The notes under the pieces are model-generated. The model had not been told where the DNA came from and made no database searches. It saw only the letters and a list, made by a program, of their open reading frames with translations. Positions 21,499 through 32,133 of a DNA stretch of 64,000 nt are shown in pieces. The DNA lies in contig JAHLEZ010000025.1 of the NCBI GenBank assembly GCA_020726505.1, forward strand, positions 372,001 to 436,000. Reading direction: 5' to 3'. A program made the position numbers and the translations under genes. This stretch comes from Leptodontidium sp. MPI-SDFR-AT-0119 (Eukaryota; Ascomycota; Leotiomycetes; Helotiales; Leptodontidiaceae). Each line of letters starts with the position of its first letter. Within the stretch, counting starts at the first letter, position 1.

Positions 21499-24400
21499 AT
21501 GACAACCAGAACGAAGGACTACAGTGCATGGTATGAACACAAGGACTTCATTCACAAGCTCTATGTTCTTGAGAAGAAATCTCAGGAGGAAGTTCTTGAT
21601 GTTATCACAAAGCCTCCATATTGTCTTGAAGCAACGTAAGTCTTGTTTAATTTTGAATTCCAATAAACGTGGATTGACTTCACGTAGTCCGGCGCAATTC
21701 GAACGCATTCTTGCAGAAGTGCTCAGAATAACGAAAAATCTCAAAGGCGGAGACTGGGTTGCGATAGAATACCATACACAGAAGCGTAAACGACAAGGCT
21801 TGGACACGATTGTATACATTAATGATGAGCCTCAGAACGCCAAGAAACTGGCAAAACAGGCCAACCGCTACCGTAATCGTGTGCCTGAGAATGGTGGTAA
21901 GTTATTCCAAGAATTCATCGACAAGACGATCTCCAGGTTTTGCTGTGTCGAGTACTGATGTCCCAACCAGCCAGAAGCCCGCTCTTGCCAAGTGGAGTTT
22001 TGTTGCAAACGCCACCTCTAAGTCCCGGCGCCATTCATGGAACCGAAGTCGCTATGAATGCTGATGTAGTTGGCCACAATGTAACGACGACAATCGATAG
22101 TGGAGGGCTTGTTAGGGATACGACGTTCGCGGATATTCTGGAGAATCTAGAAGAGTGTCTTCCTCTAGCCGACACGGTGACAAACGGCATGGTGGACACA
22201 ATAACTTTCTCTCCACTGCAGTTGGATACCAGTTGGGCAGATTGGGATAACAACGTGGTCATTGACGGCATGACTGATATTCCGACTTGTCTGACAGTTA
22301 TCGATCGCTACATCAATCTTTTGAGTCCCTCTCCGTGGTTCACCTTTGTCGACTGGCTACTTCCCAAGCTGGAACACTCGTGGATACTACGAACGACAAC
22401 CATAGATGGTGGAAAGAATGCTCATCACAAAGAGGACGAAGGGCTATCCGTGGTTTTGAAGACCATGGGCGTGACTAAAAGTCATCAAAAAGGCTCGAAG
22501 CACGGAGCGGACTTCATATCAAGCGTCTTGCCAGTGCGGTTTAGTGGCGAGGTTGAAAACAAAGTCGCAAGGTTCAACGACCCCACACGGGCAAAACTTC
22601 AGGCTGCTGAGGTGATTTTGTCGTTACTCGCCAACAACCACAAGTCGGTTTCAGGAAGACAGCAGGCTGAAGAACTACGCAAATGGTTCATGGAGATACC
22701 AATCACGATTCTCGAGCTCATCATTCAGAAGCAAGATCCTACAGCAACGGCTGTGACTAGCTGGCTCTTAGAATGGTCTGTTACTCAGGGATATCTCGAT
22801 GTCTTCCAAAGACTATGCGCTGCCAAGCTCAATGAAAGCTATCTGACCGGAACCCGTGGAGGTCGTCTTCTCATTAAAGCTTTGGAACTTCGCTGGGGAG
22901 ACGATGATCTAGTCTTGGAGCTTTTGAAACACGAACCCAGTTTGGACTGCATGGACGCAAAGCGGAATACACCTCTACATTTTGTTGCACGATATCGCGG
23001 CCCGAATGTACTCGAAAACCTCGTAAAGCAAGGTGCAGATATGTCTGCCAGAGATGGCAACTGGAGAACCCCATTCCAGGCAGCAGTGTTAGCCCAAAAC
23101 CAGGAGAATGTAGGTTGGTTTCTCGCTAATGGTGTGTCGCTCGACCAGCTGGAGAAAGCACTGAGTGCGATGACTCATGTACCATCATTTGCACTGTGTG
23201 ATCGTCTGTGGACTGAATATCCTGATGCCTCGAGAACATTAACTGAATTCGTCCTGATCTACGCGGCTGTGAGGGGTGCAGAAGACTTCGCAGAAAAAGC
23301 CGAAGAAGTGTCAACACATTTTCAAGACAGCACTACGATCCTGGAAGAAGCTTTGTGCTTAGCCATGGAAATGCTCCACAGTTATGACGCTTCCGAAGAA
23401 GTTCACAGCTATTATTACGAATTGAATAGCAGCGATTTTGGTGAAGATGATAGTGAGGTTCCAGAATGGGCGGCAGGCGATGCGATTGAAGTTTTCCTTT
23501 TCTACGGTGTTGACCCAAACGTCCCCACGGTAACAAACAGCAGCAAGCCTTTGCAATTAGCGATTAAATTATGGACTGTGGAAGAGGTTGACAATCTGCT
23601 TCAACACGGCTCCAAAATCGGCCAAGAGCTGTTGAGAATTCCGTTACTTGCGCGATCCAATACAACCAGCAATCGCTACGAAATGGCCAAGTATCTATTC
23701 GTTACCAGCAAGCTTGACATCGACTATAATAGACGATTGAGCAATGGAAGTTACCCGCTTCAAGCGGTCTGTTCAATACACAACGGATCGGATGGATTCG
23801 CTCTCGTCCAGTCATTCATCAGAAGAGGTGCTAAGATCAACAGCCGACTTAGCGAACCGGATAGGCTTACTGCACTTCATTATGCCGTTCAGCATGCTCA
23901 AGTCAACACGGTGCGTTATCTGCTACGGAAAGGTGCGAGGACCGGACAATGGATCCGAATTCCAGGCAAATCTCTATTCGAAGTCTGTGTTGAGAGTTGT
24001 TCAGCTAAATGTCGATGGAATAATGATCAAGAGGTCTCTGCACGAGTCGAGATCTTCAAATTGCTCAAGGAAGCGGGCGCTGAGGCAGACGATATCACCT
24101 TGAGCAGCGACTTTTCCTCCACAAACATCCTGGCTAACGTGATGAAAACGTGGCAAGGCACCGAACTACAGGAGATGCTATCGAGGGAGGATGTAGGGAC
24201 TGGTGGAAGGGCAGACATGCGGGAACGGGATGGTAGCCAGTGGCACAATCGTGGACCTTTCACGCCTCTTCAGATGGCAGTCAAGATGCATGAGATGACA
24301 ACGGTCAAGCTGTTGCTTACTCAAGGTGCAAATATCAATGCGTCAGCAGGGTCCAGGAAAGGTGGCACCGCGTTACAACTAGCATGCGCTCGAGATAGCG

Positions 24401-25008
24401 AACACGGCTCTGTGCTTGAAATGGTCTTGTATCTTCTCGAGAATGGTGCTGATGTTAATGGACGCCCGGCGGCCGATGGTGGCATGACGGCTTTGCAGAC
24501 GGCATGTGCTCGAACTCCTTTGAACTTTGACCTCATTCATATGCTCCTCAAGCATGGAGCAGACGTAAATGGAGACCCAGCCAAAGCAGGTGGAAGGACA
24601 GCTCTTCAACTTGCCTGTAGCAGGGACGAAATCGATATGACGCTGGTGAAAATGCTGGTGGAGCAGAAGGCCGATATCAACGCCACCCCTGCACATACGA
24701 AAGGCATCACTGCCCTGCAAGGCGCTGTAATCAATGGAAACATAGATTTAGTAGCCTACCTGCTTGAGAATGGAGCACAGGTAGACCTTGCGGGTGCTAA
24801 AATGGAAGGAAGGACTGCTATTGAAGCTGCTGCAGAACATGGCAGGTTAGTTATTGCTGGAATGCTGCTGAACGGCAGCAAAGTACTCGGCATTAGCCTG
24901 AACCTGTTGAAAGCGGTCAAAATTGCGACTAAGGAAGGGCATTATGGTGTAGTGAAGCTTTTTGAGGATCATTTGCGCGAGACACAGTACCGCTTCAGCT
25001 TTGAATAA
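21499..25008 (+). CDS. Clr5-domain ankyrin-repeat protein
   Basis: ATG 21499 starts a Clr5-type domain (WYEHKDFIHKLYVLEKKSQE, residues about 11-30, continuing to about 65 across an intron at 21636-21687). A second intron 21897-21952 joins it to a 3-kb open exon, giving about 1133 residues. That second acceptor (TGTCGAG) is the one that keeps frame; the better-looking CAG at 21936 would shift it. The C-terminal third carries clear ankyrin repeats (NTPLHFVARY; RLTALHYAVQ; FTPLQMAVKM; GGTALQLACA; GMTALQTACA; GRTALQLACS; GITALQGAVI). Clr5 is a small domain found at the N-terminus of many Pezizomycotina proteins of unknown role, often with ankyrin repeats, and may bind nucleic acid. Nuclear location and regulation cannot be judged here. 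Confidence 0.85.
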
Positions 25009-25098
25009 GATGAAACTATCATGATATTTATTTATAAGTGAAACGGTCTTCTGCAGTGTGTCAAATGATTTGATTTGAATAATGGCTATTATTCAAAT

Positions 25099-25900
25099 CA
25101 GTGTGACAAATAAGTAGAGTAGAGTAGTAGACGCTACTCTACTCTACTCTAGTATAAATAATCTACTACTCTAACTCTACTCTACTCTACTCTACTACTC
25201 TAGAGTAGTACTCAAGTAGTAGTTACGTAACCTTAATCTAGCTGAAATCAGACTAGAAAGCGAGAGCATTACCTAAAAGTAGCTTAGCTTTAGCTTGTCT
25301 TGCGTAAAACCTTCGAGTATGAACACGTACCTAGAGAAAAATATAAAAAATAACTTTATAACTAAGTAGTTTATAAGTAAAGTATCTTGCTAATCATATT
25401 ATAATTTAATATTAGTTTAAATCTAAACGTCTTTATTAAACAGGTTTACTACTCTACTACTCTAGAGTAGTCAAAAATAACTACTCTAATTCTACTCTAG
25501 AGTAGTCAAAAAATGGACTACTCTAATTCTGTTACGACCTACGATGCGCCTCGTATTCTAACCGACATAGGCTCGTAGCATTGCTGGCTATGCGACGGCG
25601 CTAAGCCCAATAGGGAAGACTAGGAGGCGAGCCTGCGACATGTTGACGTGAATGGCACTCGACTACGCTAGGCCCCATTAGGAGGGCCCTTCATGTATTT
25701 ATACTCGAGCTCCCCCTTACGGAGAGCTCTCCTTTCCTCCTTGTCTTTTCTTCTCGATTCTGAGCGTAGCTAGAGGCCCAAATACACAGCTAGAGTCAAC
25801 TCGCCGTATCAACCTCTTGCCAGCCGTAACAAATTCTACTCTGCTCTACTCTACTACTCAAGTAACTACTTGAGTATTAGAGTAGAAATTTGTCACACTG
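25099..25900. mobile_element. hAT-like non-autonomous element (inner), built of CTCTA-type repeats
   Basis: Perfect 13-bp inverted ends CAGTGTGACAAAT / ATTTGTCACACTG, flanked by the 8-bp duplication ATTCAAAT at 25091-25098 and 25901-25908. The copy at 37433-37856 has a single ATTCAAAT at the matching point, confirming the insertion. Without the solo LTR inside it the element is about 495 bp. Much of it is tandem CTACT/CTCTA (complement AGTAG/TAGAG) repeats at about 25112-25222, 25444-25524 and 25836-25885. There is no ORF. Confidence 0.9.
25530..25831. mobile_element. solo LTR, 302 bp, with 5-bp duplication AATTC
   Basis: Starts TGTTACG and ends CGTAACA, the TG...CA inverted termini of an LTR. 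It is flanked by AATTC at 25525-25529 and 25832-25836. Base composition is far more balanced than its host element. A TATA-like TATTTATA lies near 25696. There is no internal retroelement sequence beside it, so it is a solo LTR left by recombination. It is not visibly RIP-mutated, which suggests it is young. Confidence 0.9.
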
Positions 25901-26048
25901 ATTCAAATCAAAGTAACGATTTTACTAATTAATCTATCTTAATCAATTAATATTTGATTTGATTTGAATATAATTAATTAATTTGAATAATATACTGACT
26001 AATGCAGTCTTTACCCGTTTTAGACATAGCTTATCTTCTTTTAGTATA

Positions 26049-26191
26049 CTACCGCCAGGCCGGAATAGACGTTAAATGTCACCAGTTCCAGTGGGACTTT
26101 GAGCGTGGACTGACCAATCACCTGGTGATGATACCAGATCTTGGTGTTCAATTGGTCCGACCATTTAACATTTATTGAGGCCTGCAGAGAG
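26049..26191. mobile_element. 143-bp TA-flanked MITE
   Basis: Imperfect inverted ends (CTACCGCCAGGCC on the left, CTCTCTGCAGGCC read inward from the right; both then share GTTAAATG) lie between TA at 26047-26048 and TA at 26192-26193. The homologous stretch at about 37668-37685 reads straight through with a single TA, giving an empty site. The interior is non-coding. Confidence 0.82.
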
Positions 26192-26948
26192 TAGATCCCG
26201 TTATCTTGCTTATTAAGCGAGCTAGTGATAAGGAACCTCCGAATTAATACATTATAATTAACAACAATTGTAAAGTCAAAAAATAATATAATAAAGAAAT
26301 TAAAAGTTATACTCTTAAATAGAATCGTTTTTATATAAAAGAGAAGATTTAATTTGTATTTTAGATATTTACTTTGTATTAAGTCACATGTTCTTAAATA
26401 ATTAAATAATATTCAAGAATAATTTGAATAATTCTTTGACACACTAGTCTTCTGCATAAGTATTTAGTGCCATAATAATTGAGCTGTGGAGGTGTTGTTT
26501 ACAATTGATCATGACGGGCGATTTTGGTCCTTTAGAAGTTTAGCTTATATCCCCTTAGCTGCCATAAACACACTTTTTACAGGGTGTAGCTCTGGAGCCA
26601 AGCGCTAAGATCGCCTGCACGACTGGCCTCGCACGTTAAGGAGCTGGATCAACAAAAAACATCAATAAACCTACTTCCTCAATAAAAACCTTCACTTTTA
26701 ATGTAAACACAATGCTCGAAGATGTAATCGAAGGGATAATCTCATTTCGCTCGATGTTGTTGTAATTATGTGGGACGGGGCCTTCACGACGAGGACGAGG
26801 TGCAAAGAACGATGCAGAAGGAGTAGGAGTAGACTTTCGATCTCCTGTACGTTGAGGTGGTATTGTATTAAAATCGCGATTTTTGGTGTGTTTTCAAGTG
26901 GCCAACTTGCTTTGGTGGCCAACTCGCTTGTGAAATACATTATCAATT

Positions 26949-29044
26949 TTAGTATACGAAGATGAAGTCCTCGTTCTTCAAATCCGTTATATCATCAAAT
27001 GCATGATCTCCAACCCTGTTTCCTTCCTCACCCTCTTCGCCTCCATGAGCAGCAAGATCCACCGCTCGCTCTTTAACATTCATCATAGATCGATCAACAA
27101 GGACAGCAGATTTACCAACTGCAACTCTGCGCTTGGAATGCTGCTTATTGAGGACCATGAGGTATAGTGTTGTGAGGCTAAGTTGAAGTCAGTATTGGGG
27201 TAAAGAGAGTTGTGAGGCATAAACTTACACGACGAGGACTATGAGGATAATAAACAGCGATAAACTAGGTTACAATTAGTACCTTGAGGGAAGGACCTGG
27301 AACGAAATAAATATACCTTGATGTGAGACCACGCTTATAGCGAGGCTTCTCGGAAACAGTGTAGAGATGCGGTCCAATGATCTACAAGAGTTAGTTGAAG
27401 CTGAATTGGAATAGAGATTTGACATCATACATTTCCAGCACTCGAACCAATGAATAGCATGGCAGTTGTGCACTTCTTCTTAGTTTCTCCTGCTGTGTTC
27501 TGAGATGACCAAGAGTAGATGAGAGGAGCTGGAGTTCGTTAATGATAAACATCTCGAGACCTATTCGATGAGTTGAACTTACAAATTCCGGGATAGACCG
27601 AGATCTACGAGCATTAGCATTTATATAAATGAATAAAAGATGCCACTCACCAAGTAATATCCAACAAGAAGCGGACCTCGGTTGGGAAGAGTATGCTCCA
27701 GGCAAAGCAACATCACCGTTCCAACGATTGGTGGAATGCACAGAAGTGCAAGCGCCGGCCCCTTCTTCTTTGTCCACGTAGCAAATGCAGCGCCACCCAT
27801 GGTAGCAATAATTTGTACTGCACCGAATGGCATATTTAGAAGCATGCTCTCATATTTATCAAATCCAAAGGAAGTGAGGATGAGAGGACCAAAAGTTGTA
27901 ATACCACCACTGGGAATTCTGTGATTTTCAATGTCAGCTTGGATATGGAAGGTATCTGAGGGATATCCTTACGAAATGGAGGTGATAAGACAGAACCAGC
28001 ACCAGGTCTTGATGTCAAGAAGACATTCAAAAACATGTTCCCACTTCCATTGTGTTGATACAACTCCCATTTGATTGTCTCGAAGTCTTTCTACGGCGAT
28101 GATTTTGTCATGATCGTTGAGAAACTTGGCATCCACAGGAGAATCCGGAAGGTAAAGACTATTTCAATTAGTAATGAGGTGAAGACAAGGATTTGTTCAA
28201 CTTACAACACCACTACGGAGAAGACAACAGTGGCCAGACCACAGAATAGGAAGATGACCTGATATGAGTGGAGAGAACCAGATGAAATATGTCCCAGACC
28301 ATATGCCAAAAGACTACCAAGCTTTGGGCTGTCAGTCAATAAATACCCTGCCACTGGGAAGGAGCTCATACAATGTTGGTCACACCATTCATGGCGTACC
28401 AAGAAGCATTCCTGTTCGTCTGCTCACTACGACGCCACCACATTTGGGTGATTGCAACGAATGTTGGTGCTACAGAGAATCGTTAGTGACGAACGATATC
28501 TATATGAAGAGAAAGAGTGCTAACCAACTGAAGCCTCAAATGCGCCTAAGATGAACCGGGTTGCGAGAAGGCTCTTGAAATTGTTCGCTGCAGTCATGCA
28601 ACTTAAGGTGACGCCCCAGCAGACCACCATCAACGCAGCAAACTTCCCAGTGGGCAGTTTCACGAGGAAGTATGCAATGATTGGTTGCATGACGAGCTGT
28701 GCGATGTAGACGATGGAACCAAGCCAGGAATACTCCTGACCCTTGAGGTTGGCATCTTGTATGATTCCGAAGACACTTGCATAGGAGAGCGAGGACTTGT
28801 CAAGCTGCTGGAGAAAATATACAACGAGCATAATAGGTAGGAGGGTAAGATCAATCTTCTTGAGAATGCGTTTATTGTCTTCTGGGGAGACAGTGATTCG
28901 TTCCTGCGTGGCAAGGAAATCGGCTGCTTTGTCCCTGCCGGTGGCAGCATTCTCATTGTATGCATGCTTGTCAGCAGGGAGGTTTTCGACTGTCTCGATG
29001 TTGTCCTTGCGGTCAACAGACCCCGAACGATCGTTCGAATTCAT
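26949..29044 (-). CDS. MFS anion:cation symporter, Dal5 (allantoate/pantothenate permease) type
   Basis: About nine exons on the minus strand read in frame from ATG 29044 to the stop at 26949. The N-terminus is hydrophilic. TM1 follows (DLTLLPIMLVVYFLQQLDKS), with the family's YSWLGSIVY and LPTGKFAALMV segments, QMWWRRSEQ and NRNASWYAMNGV in the cytoplasmic loop and exit, GSLLAYGLGHI, and YSWSSQNTAGETKKK in the C-half. The tail is acidic. The exon junction after MNGVTNI uses AAAG as acceptor to enter GSLLAYGLGH. The family imports carboxylates, amides and vitamins such as allantoate, nicotinate or pantothenate at the plasma membrane; the substrate here is unknown. No stops or frameshifts are seen, so it is probably functional. 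It stands alone, just beyond the nested transposons. Confidence 0.88.
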
Positions 29045-30285
29045 GATGGAAGAGTTTGAATGACACAAACTGATGGACCAAATGAAGATCTTGGTGAGGT
29101 GTGCGATATTAGATGGATGTAGACCGGTAGTGAGATGGAATTAGGGAGGTAAAGCAGATGTGGGATGAGTTCTCTCCATCTTTATAGAGAAAGTTGGGTA
29201 AAGAATTCCGTCAAACTGGATGGGACTAATCGGCCAAATTAGTCTGTGGAGAATCTGGGGTCTGGGGTCTATCGGACTTCGGATGTAAATGCGAAGAATT
29301 TGGAGAGGAGGGAAGCCAGGCATGCTGCAGCTGATTTTGCGCAGTTTTTGGGATCCGAGAAGGTCATGACTCGAGGGGGCTAGAGCGTCGGAGAAGAAAC
29401 CGAAATCCGAGTCTAAGGCGGGACTTAGGGATCCCCACTCCCCGGTGTCCCCCCCTCACAGAAACGCATAAACATCGGCATGCGACGTTGATCTGGCGCT
29501 GGGCCGACGTCGGATAAGTATTGCCTTCAGGTATGCATAAGTCATGATTCCTCTCTGTGAAGTAAGTATTCAGGAAAGTGACGCACCATCCATCCCTCAT
29601 TTCTCCATCTTTTCCCCGAAATGCCTCAACGAGAGTATCCCACAAAAGTACCAGCTCACCGAAGAGAATGGTTGCACCTCAAAGACCCCGCATACCTCTA
29701 CAGAGGTAGCTCTGGAGTCTACTGACACGGACTCTCGATTCCTATTTACATTCCTGGCTGTTCGTCCAGGTCTCTTCAAACCGACCTTTTCCAAAAGCCC
29801 ATCCACTCCCTCCTCATCCTAGCGCTCCCCGCCTTACCCCGGACGTGAGCAGCTGCCACTTTAACCTAATACGACAGTGCGCATGCCTAAGCATCATGAG
29901 CACGCCTTAAGTTAGCCTAAATAAAGACTATATATCTACGGATCCTATTTTGGCACCTCGGGCAGAAAGTTTTGGAAGTCTATTCTGGCTTCCCTATTCA
30001 GGCTTCTTTTCATGTAGTTAGGAATGTCATTACCAATTCCTAGAATGATCATGTATTTAAATACAGGCGTTTGTGCTTCCAAATGACTGGGCCAGTAGCA
30101 TCCCTGATTGGGCCAGTCTTGGCACATGACCCAACACGGCGATCCTAAACCGCCCCCCACGTCATACAGATAAGCACACGGTAAGCCGTTACGCCAAGTA
30201 ATGTTTTACCGGCCTCGACAACGCAAATATACTCGTTATCCTAATATTGTCTAGGCGTCAACCATATTGGCATCTTTGTTTAAAG
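29045..30285. other. intergenic region between divergently transcribed permease and HET gene
   Basis: 1.24 kb with no supported gene. Small ORFs on both strands are unsupported. About 29843-29920 contains a GTGAGCAGCTGCC / CTAAGCA-rich block that recurs at 33505-33640 (see repeats). Confidence 0.6.
29843..29920 (+). repeat. dispersed CCTAAGCA/CCTGAGCA-rich block, copy A
   Basis: Contains ACGTGAGCAGCTGCC, CTTTAACCTAATACGA and GCCTAAGCAT; copy B at 33505 has the same order of motifs with substitutions. Confidence 0.65.
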
Positions 30286-32133
30286 ATGCCTTATACTTCA
30301 CAGGATGCAAAAGCGTCTACGATGATGCAAGAATTTACCTATACCCCGCTTCGATCCGCTCAGTCCACGAGGCTTATCAAGATCTTACCAGGCGAAGCTA
30401 TATCCAGCATCAAATGTCGCATCTTCGAGATCAACCTACACGATCTTCCTATTTCTGGGTATACAGCATTGTCCTACTGCTGGGGTAGCGCGTCAAAGAC
30501 TGAGCCGATCACATTGAATCAATATCCTTTTCGCGTTACGGAAAATTTGTACGCCGCATTACAGGTTCTACGTGGATCACATAATACAGACTTGTTTTGG
30601 ATTGATGCAATCTGTATAAATCAATCAGATCTGGAAGAAAGAAGCGCTCAAGTACAGAACATGAAGAAAATCTATGAGCAAGCGAGTAGAGTGGTGATTT
30701 GGCTAGGTGCTGGAAGCGCCGAGATCATGATGGCTATGCGCTTCATCGAAAAAATATGGGGTTTCTGGAACTCCTTAGCCGCCGCTCACGGAAACGATAA
30801 GGCCGTGCTACTCGATATCTCTGTGAAAGAAGCGAGTATACTATTCGACAGCCGGGAAGGAGTCGTTGACTTCAGGCCCCTAGAAGGTCTCGCGCTGTTA
30901 CTTCTTCGCCCATGGTTCGAACGTGTATGGATCGTCCAAGAAGCGACGACGCTAGGGAACGACAAGATTGTACTTTGCGGAAACGCCGTCGTTTGCTGGG
31001 ATGCTCTTATCATCGCTACGGAGGTCATTACCCATCTTATGTGGAGGCCAGAGCTCCAAGGCTTCTTTGCCAATGTTCAACCCATCGATAACCAAAGCTT
31101 ACGACGTCTTTTCAACCTTGAAAAGCAACGTCAGTACAAAACCCCGGTCTTTAGTCTTCTGCAGATACTTGCAAAGTATCGGTTTTTTAAGGCTACAGAC
31201 CCAAGAGATAAAATCTATGCTTTACGTGGCCTAGCGGCAGATCTATCAAAAGACGAGCTAGTACCTAACTACTCTCTTCCACCCCCAGTCGCTTTCGCAC
31301 TAGCGGCTCAACATTTTATCATTCAAAAGAGAACTTTTGAAAGTCTTGGGTTTTGTGATTTCTCTAGGAGAGATCTGAGCCAACCTAGCTGGGTTCCCGA
31401 TTGGAGCAGTCCGAGTCTTCGCCATCCTCTTGCGAAACGCCAAATCCATGATAGCTGTGCGGAAGATCATCTCGTGTATGGGGCCGCGACTTTAACTGTG
31501 CCGTCTGATAGTGAGCGACAGTGGAATTGCACTGTCAGAGACGAGCTAGTTCTGATTGTGGCGGGGTTCCAGGTGGACACGGTCAGTAGGGTAGTAAATT
31601 TTGACGTTTTGGACGCTTGTGTAGCGGAAGACGGTTGCTCTATAGCTCAAGGCTTTAGTGAAGGACCTGCTATTTATGGCCTGAATATACCCGAATCTGA
31701 CCTGTACAGAGGCTCATCGGAGCCCCTAAAGACAGCTTACAGTCGTACCTTAGTCGCAGATGTAATGAAGTCAGGCAACGTCCGATCCCGCGGCTACGCT
31801 ATTACCCTCGATTATTGGAATCGCGTCCGGAACTATATGCAGCCACCAGCTGATCACAAATTTCGAAAAGAATGGGGGTCGCTCCTCTTCTCAACAACGA
31901 AGAGGAGTCTCTTCTGGTCACACGACGGTTACTTAGGACTGGGTCCAACCGATGTCAAGCCAGGTGATCGGGTTTGTATCTTTTTTGGTGGCGAAGTCCT
32001 CTACTTATTACGGTCCATTGGAGGGACTTCTCACTTTATTGGGGAATGCTATGTCCATGGTTTGATGGATGGCGAAGCATATGCACTCCTCGATGGCGGG
32101 TCACATACGGTGGAACATTTTGTAATAGAATAA
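30286..32133 (+). CDS. HET-domain protein 1 (heterokaryon incompatibility type)
   Basis: A single open exon of 615 codons from ATG 30286. An in-frame TTG upstream was not used because the ATG has a good context (AAAGATGC). The HET domain spans about residues 55-205: YTALSYCWG (about 58), FWIDAICINQ (about 103) and VVIWLG (about 142) are the three classic blocks. HET domains trigger programmed cell death in non-self recognition between fungal strains, and more broadly mark fast-evolving accessory genes. The rest of the protein has the usual WVPDWS motif and a C-terminal segment ending near GECYVHGLMDGEA, which is shared by many HET proteins. There are no frameshifts. The partner gene, if any, is not identifiable. 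Confidence 0.93.
   Translation: MPYTSQDAKASTMMQEFTYTPLRSAQSTRLIKILPGEAISSIKCRIFEINLHDLPISGYTALSYCWGSASKTEPITLNQYPFRVTENLYAALQVLRGSHNTDLFWIDAICINQSDLEERSAQVQNMKKIYEQASRVVIWLGAGSAEIMMAMRFIEKIWGFWNSLAAAHGNDKAVLLDISVKEASILFDSREGVVDFRPLEGLALLLLRPWFERVWIVQEATTLGNDKIVLCGNAVVCWDALIIATEVITHLMWRPELQGFFANVQPIDNQSLRRLFNLEKQRQYKTPVFSLLQILAKYRFFKATDPRDKIYALRGLAADLSKDELVPNYSLPPPVAFALAAQHFIIQKRTFESLGFCDFSRRDLSQPSWVPDWSSPSLRHPLAKRQIHDSCAEDHLVYGAATLTVPSDSERQWNCTVRDELVLIVAGFQVDTVSRVVNFDVLDACVAEDGCSIAQGFSEGPAIYGLNIPESDLYRGSSEPLKTAYSRTLVADVMKSGNVRSRGYAITLDYWNRVRNYMQPPADHKFRKEWGSLLFSTTKRSLFWSHDGYLGLGPTDVKPGDRVCIFFGGEVLYLLRSIGGTSHFIGECYVHGLMDGEAYALLDGGSHTVEHFVIE

Larger units (their letters stand above)
25054..26446. 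mobile_element. hAT-like non-autonomous element (outer), 8-bp duplication GTCTTCTG
   Basis: Ends CAGTGTGTCAAA (25054) and TTTGACACACTA (to 26446) form 12-bp near-perfect inverted repeats, differing only at the outermost base. They are flanked by identical 8-bp GTCTTCTG at 25046-25053 and 26447-26454. TIR style and 8-bp duplication are those of hAT elements. The body is AT-rich and non-coding. It has been hit by two later insertions (25099-25900 and 26049-26191). A related copy in opposite orientation at 37433-37856 lacks both insertions and acts as an empty-site control. Confidence 0.88.

Noticed and set aside
25110..25890. CTACT/CTCTA repeats as a possible CRISPR-like or regulatory array
   Set aside because: Contiguous simple pentamer-like repeats without unique spacers, inside a fungal hAT-like element.
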